This document shows positions 1 through 8,811 of a DNA stretch of 64,000 bases, piece after piece. The DNA lies in contig BSBM01001446.1 of the NCBI GenBank assembly GCA_027924585.1, positions 1,178,001-1,242,000 on the forward strand, in the 5' to 3' direction. How positions within the stretch are numbered: position 1 is the stretch's first letter; each line of letters starts with the position of its first letter. The notes below the pieces were generated by a model, which did no database searches, was not told the DNA's origin, and worked only from the letters and a program-made list of their open reading frames with translations. Made by a program: the position numbers and the translations under genes. The DNA comes from Larix kaempferi (taxonomy: Eukaryota > Streptophyta > Pinopsida > Pinales > Pinaceae).

Positions 1-796
1 TAACCTACCAACAAAGGCCCAACAATATTTTTGTCCTGGGGTCTCAATTTTTTCTCTAATGGCAGAATACTTTTAAAGAGTCTTTCTAGCTACTTGAAAT
101 ATTTTACACGTGTGTGATAGTAGGTGACGTTGCCTTGTGGATTTGTCTACAATCGATTCCAATAGTACACGACGGGCCACATTAAAATCTTTTGTGTGAG
201 AAGTTTTTCCAATCAAATTAAATGCAAATTCTAGATTTCTCACAACATGATTGTTGGATTTTGAACTTATAACTACCTTTATGCACAAAATTCTCCTAAC
301 ATCAGCTAGACAATGTGATTTTAACAAAGCAAGAAATAATTGACATTTTGCTGCATCGGTTTTGGATTCAAAAAAATATTTGATTATCTTGTTACAATGG
401 AAATAAATAGTGTGTTTCGGCTTCTTACCTTCAAGTCCTTAAAATAAACTTTCATCCACATGAATACGTCTGGGAGTTCTTCGTCGTCTAGTTGATAGTT
501 GAGGCAGGGGGTCAGCAAGGAAGTACGAGTCTCGTCAACGGTTTGTTGTGGCCCTTCGTTCAGTAATTGGTCCTGCAATGGAGTGTGTTCGCCAAGTGGG
601 TGCTCTTCTTGGGGTGGTTGCCAGTTAAGAACTTCTTCAACATCCATCCCTTCATACACAACATTAGGCAAGATTTGATTGACTTCAACCACTTCGTCAT
701 TGCTTGTTGATGGATCTAAGGCACTAACATTTTGATTTTTAAGGTTTTGCATGTATAACCTGGCCTTTTCTCTTATCTCATGGGCCTTTTCACGGG
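1..796 (-). pseudogene. 3' segment of an unrecognised gene-like ORF, split by element A
   Basis: The minus strand is open from 796 down to about 430, and then in a shifted frame from about 428 down to the left edge, apart from one TAA at 73-75 after which the same frame stays open. The first part is acidic and Pro/Gln-rich; the second is rich in Leu, Lys, Arg and Cys. A GT donor-like GTAAGA lies at the frame break, but the frame beyond it is also open without splicing and the best acceptor (351-353) does not restore phase, so a frameshift is the simpler reading. The 5' end of the ORF lies on the far side of element A. I do not recognise the family; it could be a host gene or a DNA-transposon protein. 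Interruption, frameshift and nonsense codon make it a pseudogene in this copy. Confidence 0.5.
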
Positions 797-947
797 GCAG
801 TTGTTGATGTATATGTAACTTCGGAATGTATTTCATCAGTATATTATATGTATATTTATTGTACCCTTATAAGAGATGTGTTATTCCTCTATAAGGAAGT
901 GTCGTCATGTGGATTGACAAGTGTCGCAAGTGTGTGTACTTGCCGAT

Positions 948-977
948 GGGTTATTAGACCACCTTATGGGGTCGGCC
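948..977 (+). promoter_or_regulatory. Conserved LTR module upstream of the TATA box
   Basis: The motif GGGTTATTAGACCACC followed within a few bases by GGGGTCGGCC lies about 80 bp upstream of the TATA box. It occurs once per LTR in A, about twice in B (31903-31934 and 31958-31988) and three times in C. Conservation within otherwise divergent LTRs suggests a promoter or enhancer element; its role is inferred only. Confidence 0.5.
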
Positions 978-1055
978 CTAATTAATATATAATATAATGT
1001 GGATGTACTAAAGTAGACAAGTCGGCCCCAGTAGGTCACTGGGCAAAAAGGTGAG

Positions 1056-1063
1056 TATAAATA
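1056..1063 (+). promoter_or_regulatory. TATA box of the 5' LTR of A
   Basis: TATAAATA followed by GAG. The same TATAAATAGAG is found in A's 3' LTR (7219-7226), B's 3' LTR (32070-32077) and C's LTRs (minus strand, 40775-40782 and 47180-47187), always downstream of the conserved GGTCGGCC module. It is a likely LTR core promoter. Confidence 0.75.
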
Positions 1064-1410
1064 GAGATAGGAGATCTCTATTTTACTCATTCGGAAAAGC
1101 ATCTATCTCTCTCTCTGGAAAGTGGCGCACTAGTGAGGAGGAGGAGGATCATCTGCTAGGAGACTATCTCTGTATTATTTGGTTGTATTTTGGTTGAGCC
1201 ATTGCTCTCTCTATCTCTGAGGAAGTTTGTGGGGTTTTTCACCTTAGGGTTTTCCCCACGGAAACTCTGTGTCTCTTGTCTCTATGCTTTTGATTCTTGT
1301 GATGCTTGTGATGCTTGTCATATTATGATTGTCATGCATTGATATACTGTAGATGTTATTCTCTCAGCAAAGATCCTATAGTATTGTGATTTAATACTGA
1401 AAATTTAACA

Positions 1411-1422
1411 TGGTATCAGAGC
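1411..1422 (+). other. Primer binding site of A (tRNA-iMet type)
   Basis: TGGTATCAGAGC starts directly after the LTR's terminal CA. This is the common plant LTR-element site complementary to the 3' end of initiator methionine tRNA, which primes minus-strand DNA synthesis. Confidence 0.92.
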
Positions 1423-1984
1423 TTAACTGAGAAGAAGACATTTTGCAGTGACGGAAGCTTGTATTGCTTGTTTATTGGGTTTCTCTCCACAGATTTTTGA
1501 AATTCAGTATAGTAGATTGGATCTACTCATCAAGGCGCATCTTTCTGTCCAATCAGATTTCAGTTCCGAGCATTTTCAGTTTTTGCCCTAAAAATTAGGG
1601 TTTCCACAAAAATAGGAATTTCTGGAAACTGAAGGTACAGCTGGAAGCTCCTTACAAAAATCGAAGGTTTGAGCTTTGGATCGAGATTTTTGGCTGGGTA
1701 GATCTCCGGGAAACTCAAACCCTAATTCAGGGCTCTCCCCAGTGAACCCGGGAGGACAAAAAGGCAATTTTGAAGGACACGACTTTGCTGATCTCAAATT
1801 CTGAATGTACTAGGCTGATCAGCTCTCCAAGGCGCATCTTTCTATCCTTTCGGAATTTTGAAATTCACATTTTGAATTTTTAGGGTTTCTCTCACAAACC
1901 CTAATCCGGGACCAGATCCAGTTTTCAGCACTTCAAGTGGTAAGTTCTAAATCTTTTCTATTTCCATTTGAAGTACTCTTAAAG

Positions 1985-3304
1985 ATGTCTCTTCACACCA
2001 AGCTTGAGGATAAGCTTGAAGGGGCTGATAACTTCCGAGCCTGGAAGTATAGGATTGGGCTAATCCTGGAAGAGAATGAGTTGGACTCATATGTGAAAGA
2101 AGACATCCCTATCCCAGAGGATGAAGAGGCCAAGGTATTGCACAAGAAGAACTTGGTCAAGGCAAAGAGAATCATTGCTGATTCTATCAAAGACCATCTC
2201 ATACCCCATGTGTCTTCTCTCAAGACACCCAAAGAGATGTTTGAATCTTTGACCAAGCTATTTGAAGGAAAGAACATAAATCGGAAGATGACCCTGCGGA
2301 ACCAATTGAAAGCAGTGAAGTTTCAGAATGGAGAAACCATTCAATCCTACTTTTCAAGGGTCTCTCAGATCAAGGAACAATTAGAAGCAGTAGATGAAAT
2401 GGTGGAGAATGGTGAAGTGGTAATGACCACTCTAAATGGCCTACCCAGGCCATGGGATTCCTTTATTCAAGGAATTTGTGCAAGGAAGAAGTTGATCTCC
2501 TTCAGTAGACTTCGAGAAGAATGCTCTCAAGAAGAAGCTAGACTTATAGCTCGTGAGGAAAAGATGGGAGGAGAAGATCAAGCTCTTGCAGCTCACACCA
2601 AAAGAAGCAAAATCAAGAAGGATCCCTCTCGACTCAATAGGTCCTATCAAAAGAAGAATAGGAAAGACCTAAGATGCTTCACATGCAATGAGAAGGGTCA
2701 CTATGCTTCAGATTGTCCCAAGAACAAAAGGGATAATAACAACAACTTCAGTAAGAAGAAGAAGGGCAGCAAAAGAAGATTTCATGCTCATGCTGCCGAA
2801 GATGATGAACCCCCAAAGAAGAAGGCTAGGGCAGAAAGTGATAGTGATGATGACTCATCAAGTGAAGAAGAGTATGTTCTGATCTCTGCTCTTACAGGTA
2901 CCATCTCCCATGGATGTAATGATTGGTTAATTGATAGTGGGGCCTCCAAACACATGACTGGGTTCAAGGAATCTTTTGTGAATCTTTCTGAACATGAATC
3001 ACCCCATAAGGTGAAACTTGGGGATGATTATCAATACCCAATCAAAGGAAGTGGTGAAGCCTCCTACAATCTAGATTCTGGAAAATCATTGAAGTTGAAA
3101 GAAGTACTTTATGTACCTGGGCTCAAGAAGAACTTACTCTCCATTTCTGCATTAGATGCAAAAGGTATGAGGGTTGCATTTGTGGATGGCCAAGTCCTAA
3201 TGTGGCCAAAGGGAAAGACCATAGATGATGCAGTAGTGATTGGAAAGCAAGAGGGAGGTTTGTACAATTTGAAGGGACAACCTGAACATGCCATGGTGAC
3301 ATAA
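1985..3304 (+). CDS. gag: Gag-protease polyprotein of element A (copia type)
   Basis: An open frame of 439 codons from ATG 1985; a further upstream in-frame ATG at 1937 is possible, but the residues after 1985 fit a copia Gag N terminus better. The first 200 or so residues are the copia Gag capsid-type region. A CCHC zinc knuckle (C-X2-C-X4-H-X4-C, CFTCNEKGHYASDC) lies near residues 231-244 after a Lys/Arg-rich stretch, and an acidic Ser/Asp-rich linker follows. The retroviral-type aspartic protease signature DSGAS, with its catalytic Asp near residue 317, lies in the C-terminal third. The frame stops where a copia element would continue into pre-integrase and integrase. Gag packages element RNA and the protease processes the polyprotein. 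This is the only A/B/C copy with an open gag, so it could supply Gag to the others (inference). Confidence 0.9.
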   Translation: MSLHTKLEDKLEGADNFRAWKYRIGLILEENELDSYVKEDIPIPEDEEAKVLHKKNLVKAKRIIADSIKDHLIPHVSSLKTPKEMFESLTKLFEGKNINRKMTLRNQLKAVKFQNGETIQSYFSRVSQIKEQLEAVDEMVENGEVVMTTLNGLPRPWDSFIQGICARKKLISFSRLREECSQEEARLIAREEKMGGEDQALAAHTKRSKIKKDPSRLNRSYQKKNRKDLRCFTCNEKGHYASDCPKNKRDNNNNFSKKKKGSKRRFHAHAAEDDEPPKKKARAESDSDDDSSSEEEYVLISALTGTISHGCNDWLIDSGASKHMTGFKESFVNLSEHESPHKVKLGDDYQYPIKGSGEASYNLDSGKSLKLKEVLYVPGLKKNLLSISALDAKGMRVAFVDGQVLMWPKGKTIDDAVVIGKQEGGLYNLKGQPEHAMVT

Positions 3305-4429
3305 ATACAAAGATTCATCCATAGTCATAGAGGTATGTATAATTTGTTTTTGCAAAAGTTCACTAATGAGTTATGCAGGTCATTGAAGAGAACAAGAACA
3401 CATTGCTAGACATAACTAGCAAATATGGTGACCAGGTATGTGTTTCTTATATCATAGGATCTATCATATAAGTATGCATGGCATGATTGATGATGATTGT
3501 TCATAAAGTCATCATTAATCATGGGCATATGCATATTATGTGTCTTACCTTAATTAATAATATGACTAACCAGAAGAGTCATAGGTTTGAGTAATTACAG
3601 GTTTATACCTGTTATGTTTCTTATGATATGAATAACCATAAGAGTCCTATATAAACCTTGAATGTTAATGCTTATTATTTTTGTTTGAAATGATCATGAC
3701 TATACATACTTGAGATTATTGTGTTTTAATGAATGTATGATTTTGTATGAGATTACAAGGATAACACAATCATGATACTAATAAGCATGCATAGGGACCA
3801 AGGATGAATATGAGTTCAAGAACAGGTAATCCAGGAAGCAAAGATCAAGAGGGAGCACACTCCAGTGGTTTCTGCAAGGGTGCAGATATTCAGAGGGAGT
3901 TGTCCATATCTCTACATTCCACAACAAGAAGGTGTAGAAGGACTCCAGCAGCTCCTGCAAGGAAGAAAAGACTCAGAGGGAGTCCACCCAACAAACAAAC
4001 AAAGATAAGTATTTTAATTATCTTGCATATTTGTTTGCTTAACTAAAATTGTTCAATGATGTATATGCTCATGTTCCTAGACTTAGGATATGTATTGTGC
4101 ATATTAGAATGATTGAATTAATGAACAGTATACTACTAATATGCATGTGTTGGGTAAGTGGCCTATGGCACTGTACAACATTCCATTGCTACTTATCTAG
4201 AATGAAACCTCTTTGCTGACATGTTGGGAGTTGTGCACACTCTAAACAATGTTCTGGTAGAGATTGGAAGGCATCTAGAAAGTTACGGGATATGGATAAA
4301 TGTTGTATTGAAGCATTGGCTAAGATAATTGCATGACTGCATGACTGTATGACATATTTCTTCATGTGTAAGAATTTGTTCTGAAAATTATGAGATGTTT
4401 CTAATCATGCAATTTAACCTGTTTTGTAG
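3305..4429 (+). other. Non-coding, intron-like middle region of A
   Basis: No long ORF, in the place where integrase and the front of reverse transcriptase should be. It has several splice-site-like junctions: AG|GTATGT near 3333, a short block 3379-3435 bounded by TGCAG and CAG|GTATGT, and TTTTGTAG just before 4430 where coding-like sequence resumes. The same layout recurs in B (27061-28342) and C (43841-45400, minus strand), with a strongly conserved block at 4196-4222. Whether it is spliced is not shown by sequence. Confidence 0.6.
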
Positions 4430-4526
4430 GAAAGACCGTATATCTTCACCTACAAAAGGACTACAACATTTGTTCTAGCAACAAAGATATCTATTGAAGA
4501 TATTGAAGTTCCCAGGATCTGGGATG

Positions 4527-4870
4527 AAGAAATGGAATGCCATGATCCGTCGATCATGAAGAATGATGTTTGGGATGCGATCCCAAGAGCTAAAGGGAAG
4601 TCTGTTGTGACTTCCAAATAGAACTTTCAGATCAAGCATGTTGCAGATGGCAGCATAGAGAAATATAAAAGTGATGAAATAGAAGATACACCAGATGGAT
4701 TCAAGACAGCTTTCTTGAATGGTGTAGTTGAAGAAGAAGCAGCCACTTCGTTCTGAGACACATGATAGGAAATAATATATGTGCAGAACTTGGTATGGTG
4801 AAGATAGATTGATTGCCGACACGCAGCGGAAGCTTACTACCGAGTTCGAGATGAAGAACTTGGGGATGAT
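4527..4870 (+). pseudogene. Reverse transcriptase remnant of A
   Basis: The translation starts with the MKNDVW..IPR motif of copia reverse transcriptase and runs to SIEKYK. It then jumps, with a short unrelated linker, to KTAFLNGVVEEE, which lies well downstream in an intact enzyme, so the central part including the active-site region before this point is deleted. A TAG at 4618-4620 replaces a Trp codon. Past the deletion, the segment before RNase H (QRKLTTEFEMKNLGMMHY) is readable, and a 1-base frame break near 4880 separates it from the next ORF. It cannot encode an active enzyme. Confidence 0.85.
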
Positions 4871-4888
4871 GCACTATTTGTTTTTGGC

Positions 4889-5710
4889 ATGGAGGTGTGG
4901 CAGAATGCAGAAGGAATCTTCCTTGGACAAGGGAAGTACGCAGTAGAGATCCTGAAGAGGTTCGGGATGATGGATTGCAAGGCCATGGCCACACCTATGG
5001 CATCGAATCTGAAGCTTCTTTGCGATGCTTCATCTGAGCCAGTTGATGTTTCTATGTATCATCAGATTATTGGGTCCTTGATGTACCTGACGAACACGAG
5101 ACCAGATATTTGCTTTGCTGTGAACACATTGAGCCAGTTCCTGACGGATCCGAGGAGTGTTCACCTGGTTGCTGTAAAGCATGTTCTGAGGTACCTGAAG
5201 GGTACAGTGGATTATGGGCTCAGATATGAGGTGAATCAAAAGTTTAACCTGCAGGGTTATGTTGATTCAGATTGGGCTGGCAGTGCTGCAGATAGGAAGA
5301 GCACATCTGGGTGTTGCTTCAGTATGGGATCAGGTGTGATCTCTTGGTTTAGCAGGAAGCAATCCTGCGTAGCACTGAGTACAGCTGAGGCAGAGTATGT
5401 TGCAGCCTGTTCAGCTAGTTGTGAGGCAGTATGGCTACGGAAGCTACTGTCTGAGTTATTTGATCTCCCGTTGGAAGCTACTGGTATCTTCTGTGATAAC
5501 CAGAGTTGTGTGAAGCTGTCCGAGAACCCAGTGTTTCATGACAGGTCGAAACACATAGAGATCAAATACCTCTATATCAGGGATATGGTGCAGAGAGGAG
5601 CTGTGAAGCTCCTGTATGTTGCGACGGATGAGCAGATCGCAGATGTGCTGACGAACCCACTAGCCAGGGTGAAGTTCGAGTACTTCAGAGAGAGGCTTGG
5701 CATTATTTAG
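4889..5710 (+). pseudogene. Reverse transcriptase C terminus and RNase H of A
   Basis: An open frame of 273 residues covering the copia connection domain and RNase H: KYAVEILKRFGM, then TRPDICFAVN, then the RNase H motifs DSDWAGS, STAEAEYVA and CDNQSC with the conserved acidic residues present, and the C-terminal KHIEIKYLYIRDMV block. RNase H degrades the RNA of the RNA-DNA hybrid during reverse transcription. It lacks the upstream polymerase and its own start. The stop at 5708 is early compared with C, where the frame runs about 10 codons further. Confidence 0.85.
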
Positions 5711-6955
5711 ATCGAGGACACTTCGAGGAAGAAGTGATGGACACATTTGTTGAAGCCATTCCAAGCATGTTGGAAGGAGGATCCTTCACATGGCTGTGGA
5801 TGTAAGCGCTGGATGATGAACATCAGGATGATGTTCTAGTTTCTGCTGGATATGATCAGTTGGATCATTTTATGTATGTATGAACGCATCATGTTGGATG
5901 CTGGATATGATCAGTTGGATCATGTGTATGTATTTTATGTGCATCATGTTGGATGCTTGGACCATGTATCTGTATTTGTATCAGGAGGATACATTGATGA
6001 TCAGGAGGATCATGTATGATGATATGTATCAGGTAGATACTTGGTATGCAGCAGGATGTTGCATTGATGATCAGGAGGATCATGTATGATGATATGTATC
6101 AGGTAGATACTTGGTATGCAGCAGGATGTTTCATTGATGATCAGGAGGATCATGTATGATGTATGGTGAGTATCAGGTTGATACTCTGTGGCCGTGGATC
6201 AGGTTGTGCAGATGAGCATGTAATTCGTTGCCCTGGGAGATTTGCAGATGGTCTTGCGAGGTTTTGCCTATGGCATGTAATTCGTTGCCCTGGGACATCT
6301 GGCAAATGCTCTTTCGAGGTTTTGCTCTGGGAGGACATGTAATTCGTTGCCCTGGGAGATCTGCAGATAATCTTGCGAGGTTTTTCCTATGGCATGTAAT
6401 TCGTTGCCCTGGGATATCTGGCAGATACTCTTGCGAGGTTTTGTCCTATGGCATGTAATCCGTTTCCCTGGGAGATCCGATAGGTTGGGTTGTGTGCCCG
6501 TAATAAGTCCTGGGATGCTCTTGCGAGGTTTTTCCATGACCACATGTAATTCGTTGCCCTGGGAGATCCTATAGGTAGAGCAGTATGCTCGTAACAGCCT
6601 GGGATGCTCTTGCGAGGTTTTGTGGTGAGGTCACATGTAATTCGTTGCCCTGGGAGATCCTATAGGTAGAGCAGTATGCTCGTAACATCCTGGGATGCTC
6701 TTGCGAGGTTTTGTGACGCACGTAAAAGTCCTGAGAATTCCACAGTATGGCCAGTGATGACGAAGACCTACAGGTGGTGGGCCTACATCCAGTATGAAAA
6801 AGGACTGGCTCTGTAGAACTTCCTATGACGAGTAGAGACAGATATTGGATGAGATAGAAGCAGCAGTGACGATGATGATGACGATGCATCGATGATGATG
6901 ATCCAGAGAAGAAGACTTGTCTAGCAGATCTGTGTCGAGAAATACCTTCCTAGTT
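5711..6955 (+). repeat. Tandem-repeat-rich 3' non-coding region of A
   Basis: Between RNase H and the polypurine tract there is no gene but two arrays. A 70-bp unit starting CATTGATGATCAGGAGGATC begins at 5992, 6062 and 6132, the third copy incomplete. A second unit of about 55-90 bp carrying ATTCGTTGCCCTGGGAGA and CTTGCGAGGTTTT repeats about eight times from 6219 to 6720. Short ORFs here are by-products of the repeats. C has the same two arrays with different copy numbers. Confidence 0.85.
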
Positions 6956-6964
6956 AAGAGGGAG
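6956..6964 (+). other. Polypurine tract of A
   Basis: AAGAGGGAG directly before the 3' LTR; this is the plus-strand primer site for LTR elements. The same TTAAGAGGGAG precedes C's 3' LTR and TTAAGGGGGAG precedes B's. Confidence 0.85.
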
Positions 6965-7573
6965 TGTTGATGTATATGTAACTTCGGAATGTATTTCATC
7001 AGTATATTATATGTATATTTATTGTACCCTTATAAGAGATGTGTTATTCCTCTATAAGGAAGTGTCGTCATGTGGATTGACAAGTGTCGCAAGTGTGTGT
7101 ACTTGCCGATGGGTTATTAGACCACCTTATGGGGTCGGCCCTAATTAATATATAATATAATGTGGATGTACTAAAGTAGACAAGTCGGCCCCAGTAGGTC
7201 ACTGGGCAAAAAGGTGAGTATAAATAGAGATAGGAGATCTCTGTTTTACTCATTCGGAAAAGCATCTATCTCTCTCTCTGGAAAGTGGCGCACTAGTGAG
7301 GAGGAGGAGGATCATCTGCTAGGAGACTATATCTGTATTATTTGGTTGTATTTTGGTTGAGCCATTGCTCTCTCTATCTCTGAGGAAGTTTGTGGGGTTT
7401 TTCACCTTAGGGTTTTCCCCACGGAAACTCTGTGTCTCTTGTCTCTATGCTTTTGATTCTTGTGATGCTTGTGATGGTTGTCATATTATGATTGTCATGC
7501 ATTGATATACTATAGATGTTATTCTCTCAGCAAAGATCCTATAGTATTGTGATTTAATACTGAAAATTTAACA
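6965..7573 (+). repeat. 3' LTR of element A
   Basis: 609 bp, matching 802-1410 with four single-base differences that I could see. Its end is fixed by the TSD GCAGT at 7574-7578. Confidence 0.96.
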
Positions 7574-7661
7574 GCAGTGGCCTCCTTCTAGACTTTATTT
7601 GATTATTACGTCTGTTTCCCATATTCAATGTGCTTTTGGAAAAACGAAAAATATGACCCAT
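7574..7661 (-). pseudogene. 5' segment of the ORF split by element A
   Basis: If element A and one copy of its 5-bp target duplication are removed, this short minus-strand stretch joins the ORF at 1-796 in frame, with no stop at the join. Two in-frame ATG codons (7659-7661 and 7620-7622) could start it. The N terminus is basic, with a run of Arg and Asn residues just before the insertion point. The in-frame join supports a real ORF at the time of insertion. The function is unknown. Confidence 0.45.
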
Positions 7662-8811
7662 GCAAGAATGAACAACAAACAAGATATTAAAACTCGATGT
7701 GCATGATTATTAAAGCTCGATGTAGCAATTGATTATGTACAACAACATCTAGTGATAATGTTTTCATATAATATTAAACACTATTGGGAATGCCCTACAT
7801 ATAAAGTTACAACATCACATCTAGGAACTCAGTAGGATGGTATTGGATGGTGGTATGCGATGTTAGTAGTCCAGTAAATTCCCTACAAGGGAGAAGCTCA
7901 TATTGACTTCATTTTCATGGTATGGATAAGGGAAAATAGCCCCAAAAGACTAAGAGTTTTCAATTGTTTAGGTGTTTGTGTGAGTTGTTGTAGTGAAACC
8001 ATGAGGAATTCAACATATGTTTGTCTACTAGATGGAGGAATGTGATTATGAAATATTATTGGTGGTGATGGAAGTAATTTTTTTTTATTATCTTCATGAA
8101 AGGTTGAAAGCATTGCTTGGTGCATGTTGTAGTTTTTTTTTGGTAGGATGTTTTTATTGTCTATGTTGAAGATTAAAAAGACTAGAATAGATCTATCATA
8201 CAATTCATGAGGAAAAAGCAAAATAGAGCCCCAAATATTGTGTATTTTATCCAAATGGTGTATGAATTCAATCTACCATGAAAATGCTTGTTGGACTGTG
8301 CGTGAAACCAGCGAACAAAACGTGATGAATGAGAAAAAAATGCGGGAGAAAGAATGCGGGTGATTTTCTAAATTTTATGTTCAACAAGGATGTGCACGTG
8401 CCTCTGGCGTGTGCACGCATCTAGCGCATGCACGTCCTTGCTGAACGTTGCAATGGTTGGTGGGTAACATTCATTGTATTTATTTCCCAACAAATATAAA
8501 TGTGTCAGGTTATGCCTAGAGCCCCTCCCCATAAAGAGCCCCTCCCCCATAAAGGCCTTTAGGACCTCTTCTAGTTCTAACCCATAATCCCTAAGTGCTT
8601 ATCTATCCCTTTTACTTTCCTCCATTATTTCCTATTGTATGTGCTTTTTGTCTTCTTTTCTTGAGCCCTTGGCTTAATTAACTGTATTTGCATCACGTTT
8701 GCTGTCATTTTTTCACTTGTATGATTTGGACGGTTGTAGTTTGCCTCTTATAAGAAAGAAAAATGTTATATATTTTCATAGAGATATTTCTACTAAATTC
8801 TTGAAATTCAG
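7662..8811. other. AT-rich stretch without a recognisable gene
   Basis: Only short, low-complexity ORFs. A local run of GTGCACG-type motifs lies at 8392-8440. The last part up to 8811 is probably intron of the Tudor-SN pseudogene, since it ends in a splice acceptor. Confidence 0.5.

Larger units (their letters stand above)
802..1410 (+). repeat. 5' LTR of element A
   Basis: A 609-bp direct repeat matching 6965-7573, starting TGTTGATGTA and ending TTTAACA. The terminal dinucleotides, the primer binding site directly after it and the TSD fix the ends to the base. It carries the promoter module and TATA box listed separately. Confidence 0.96.
802..7573 (+). mobile_element. Element A: copia-type LTR retrotransposon, defective in pol
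   Basis: A complete 6.8-kb element with two LTRs of exactly 609 bp, both TG...CA, flanked by the 5-bp target duplication GCAGT (797-801 and 7574-7578). A tRNA-iMet type primer binding site follows the 5' LTR directly and a polypurine tract precedes the 3' LTR. The order inside is leader, intact gag-protease ORF, 1.1 kb of non-coding intron-like sequence, reverse transcriptase remnant, RNase H, and tandem repeats. Integrase and most of reverse transcriptase are absent. I count four differences between the LTRs (about 0.7%), so insertion was recent. Because pol was missing, it must have been mobilised in trans. Confidence 0.95.

Noticed and set aside
351-428. Intron in the left-edge ORF (GTAAGA donor, TGCAG acceptor)
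   Set aside because: Splicing at these sites leaves the frame out of phase, while the unspliced sequence is open in the shifted frame; a frameshift is simpler.
6150-6720. Several ORFs of 60-90 codons in A's 3' region and their counterparts in C (41470-42020)
   Set aside because: All are readings of the same short tandem repeats on both strands.
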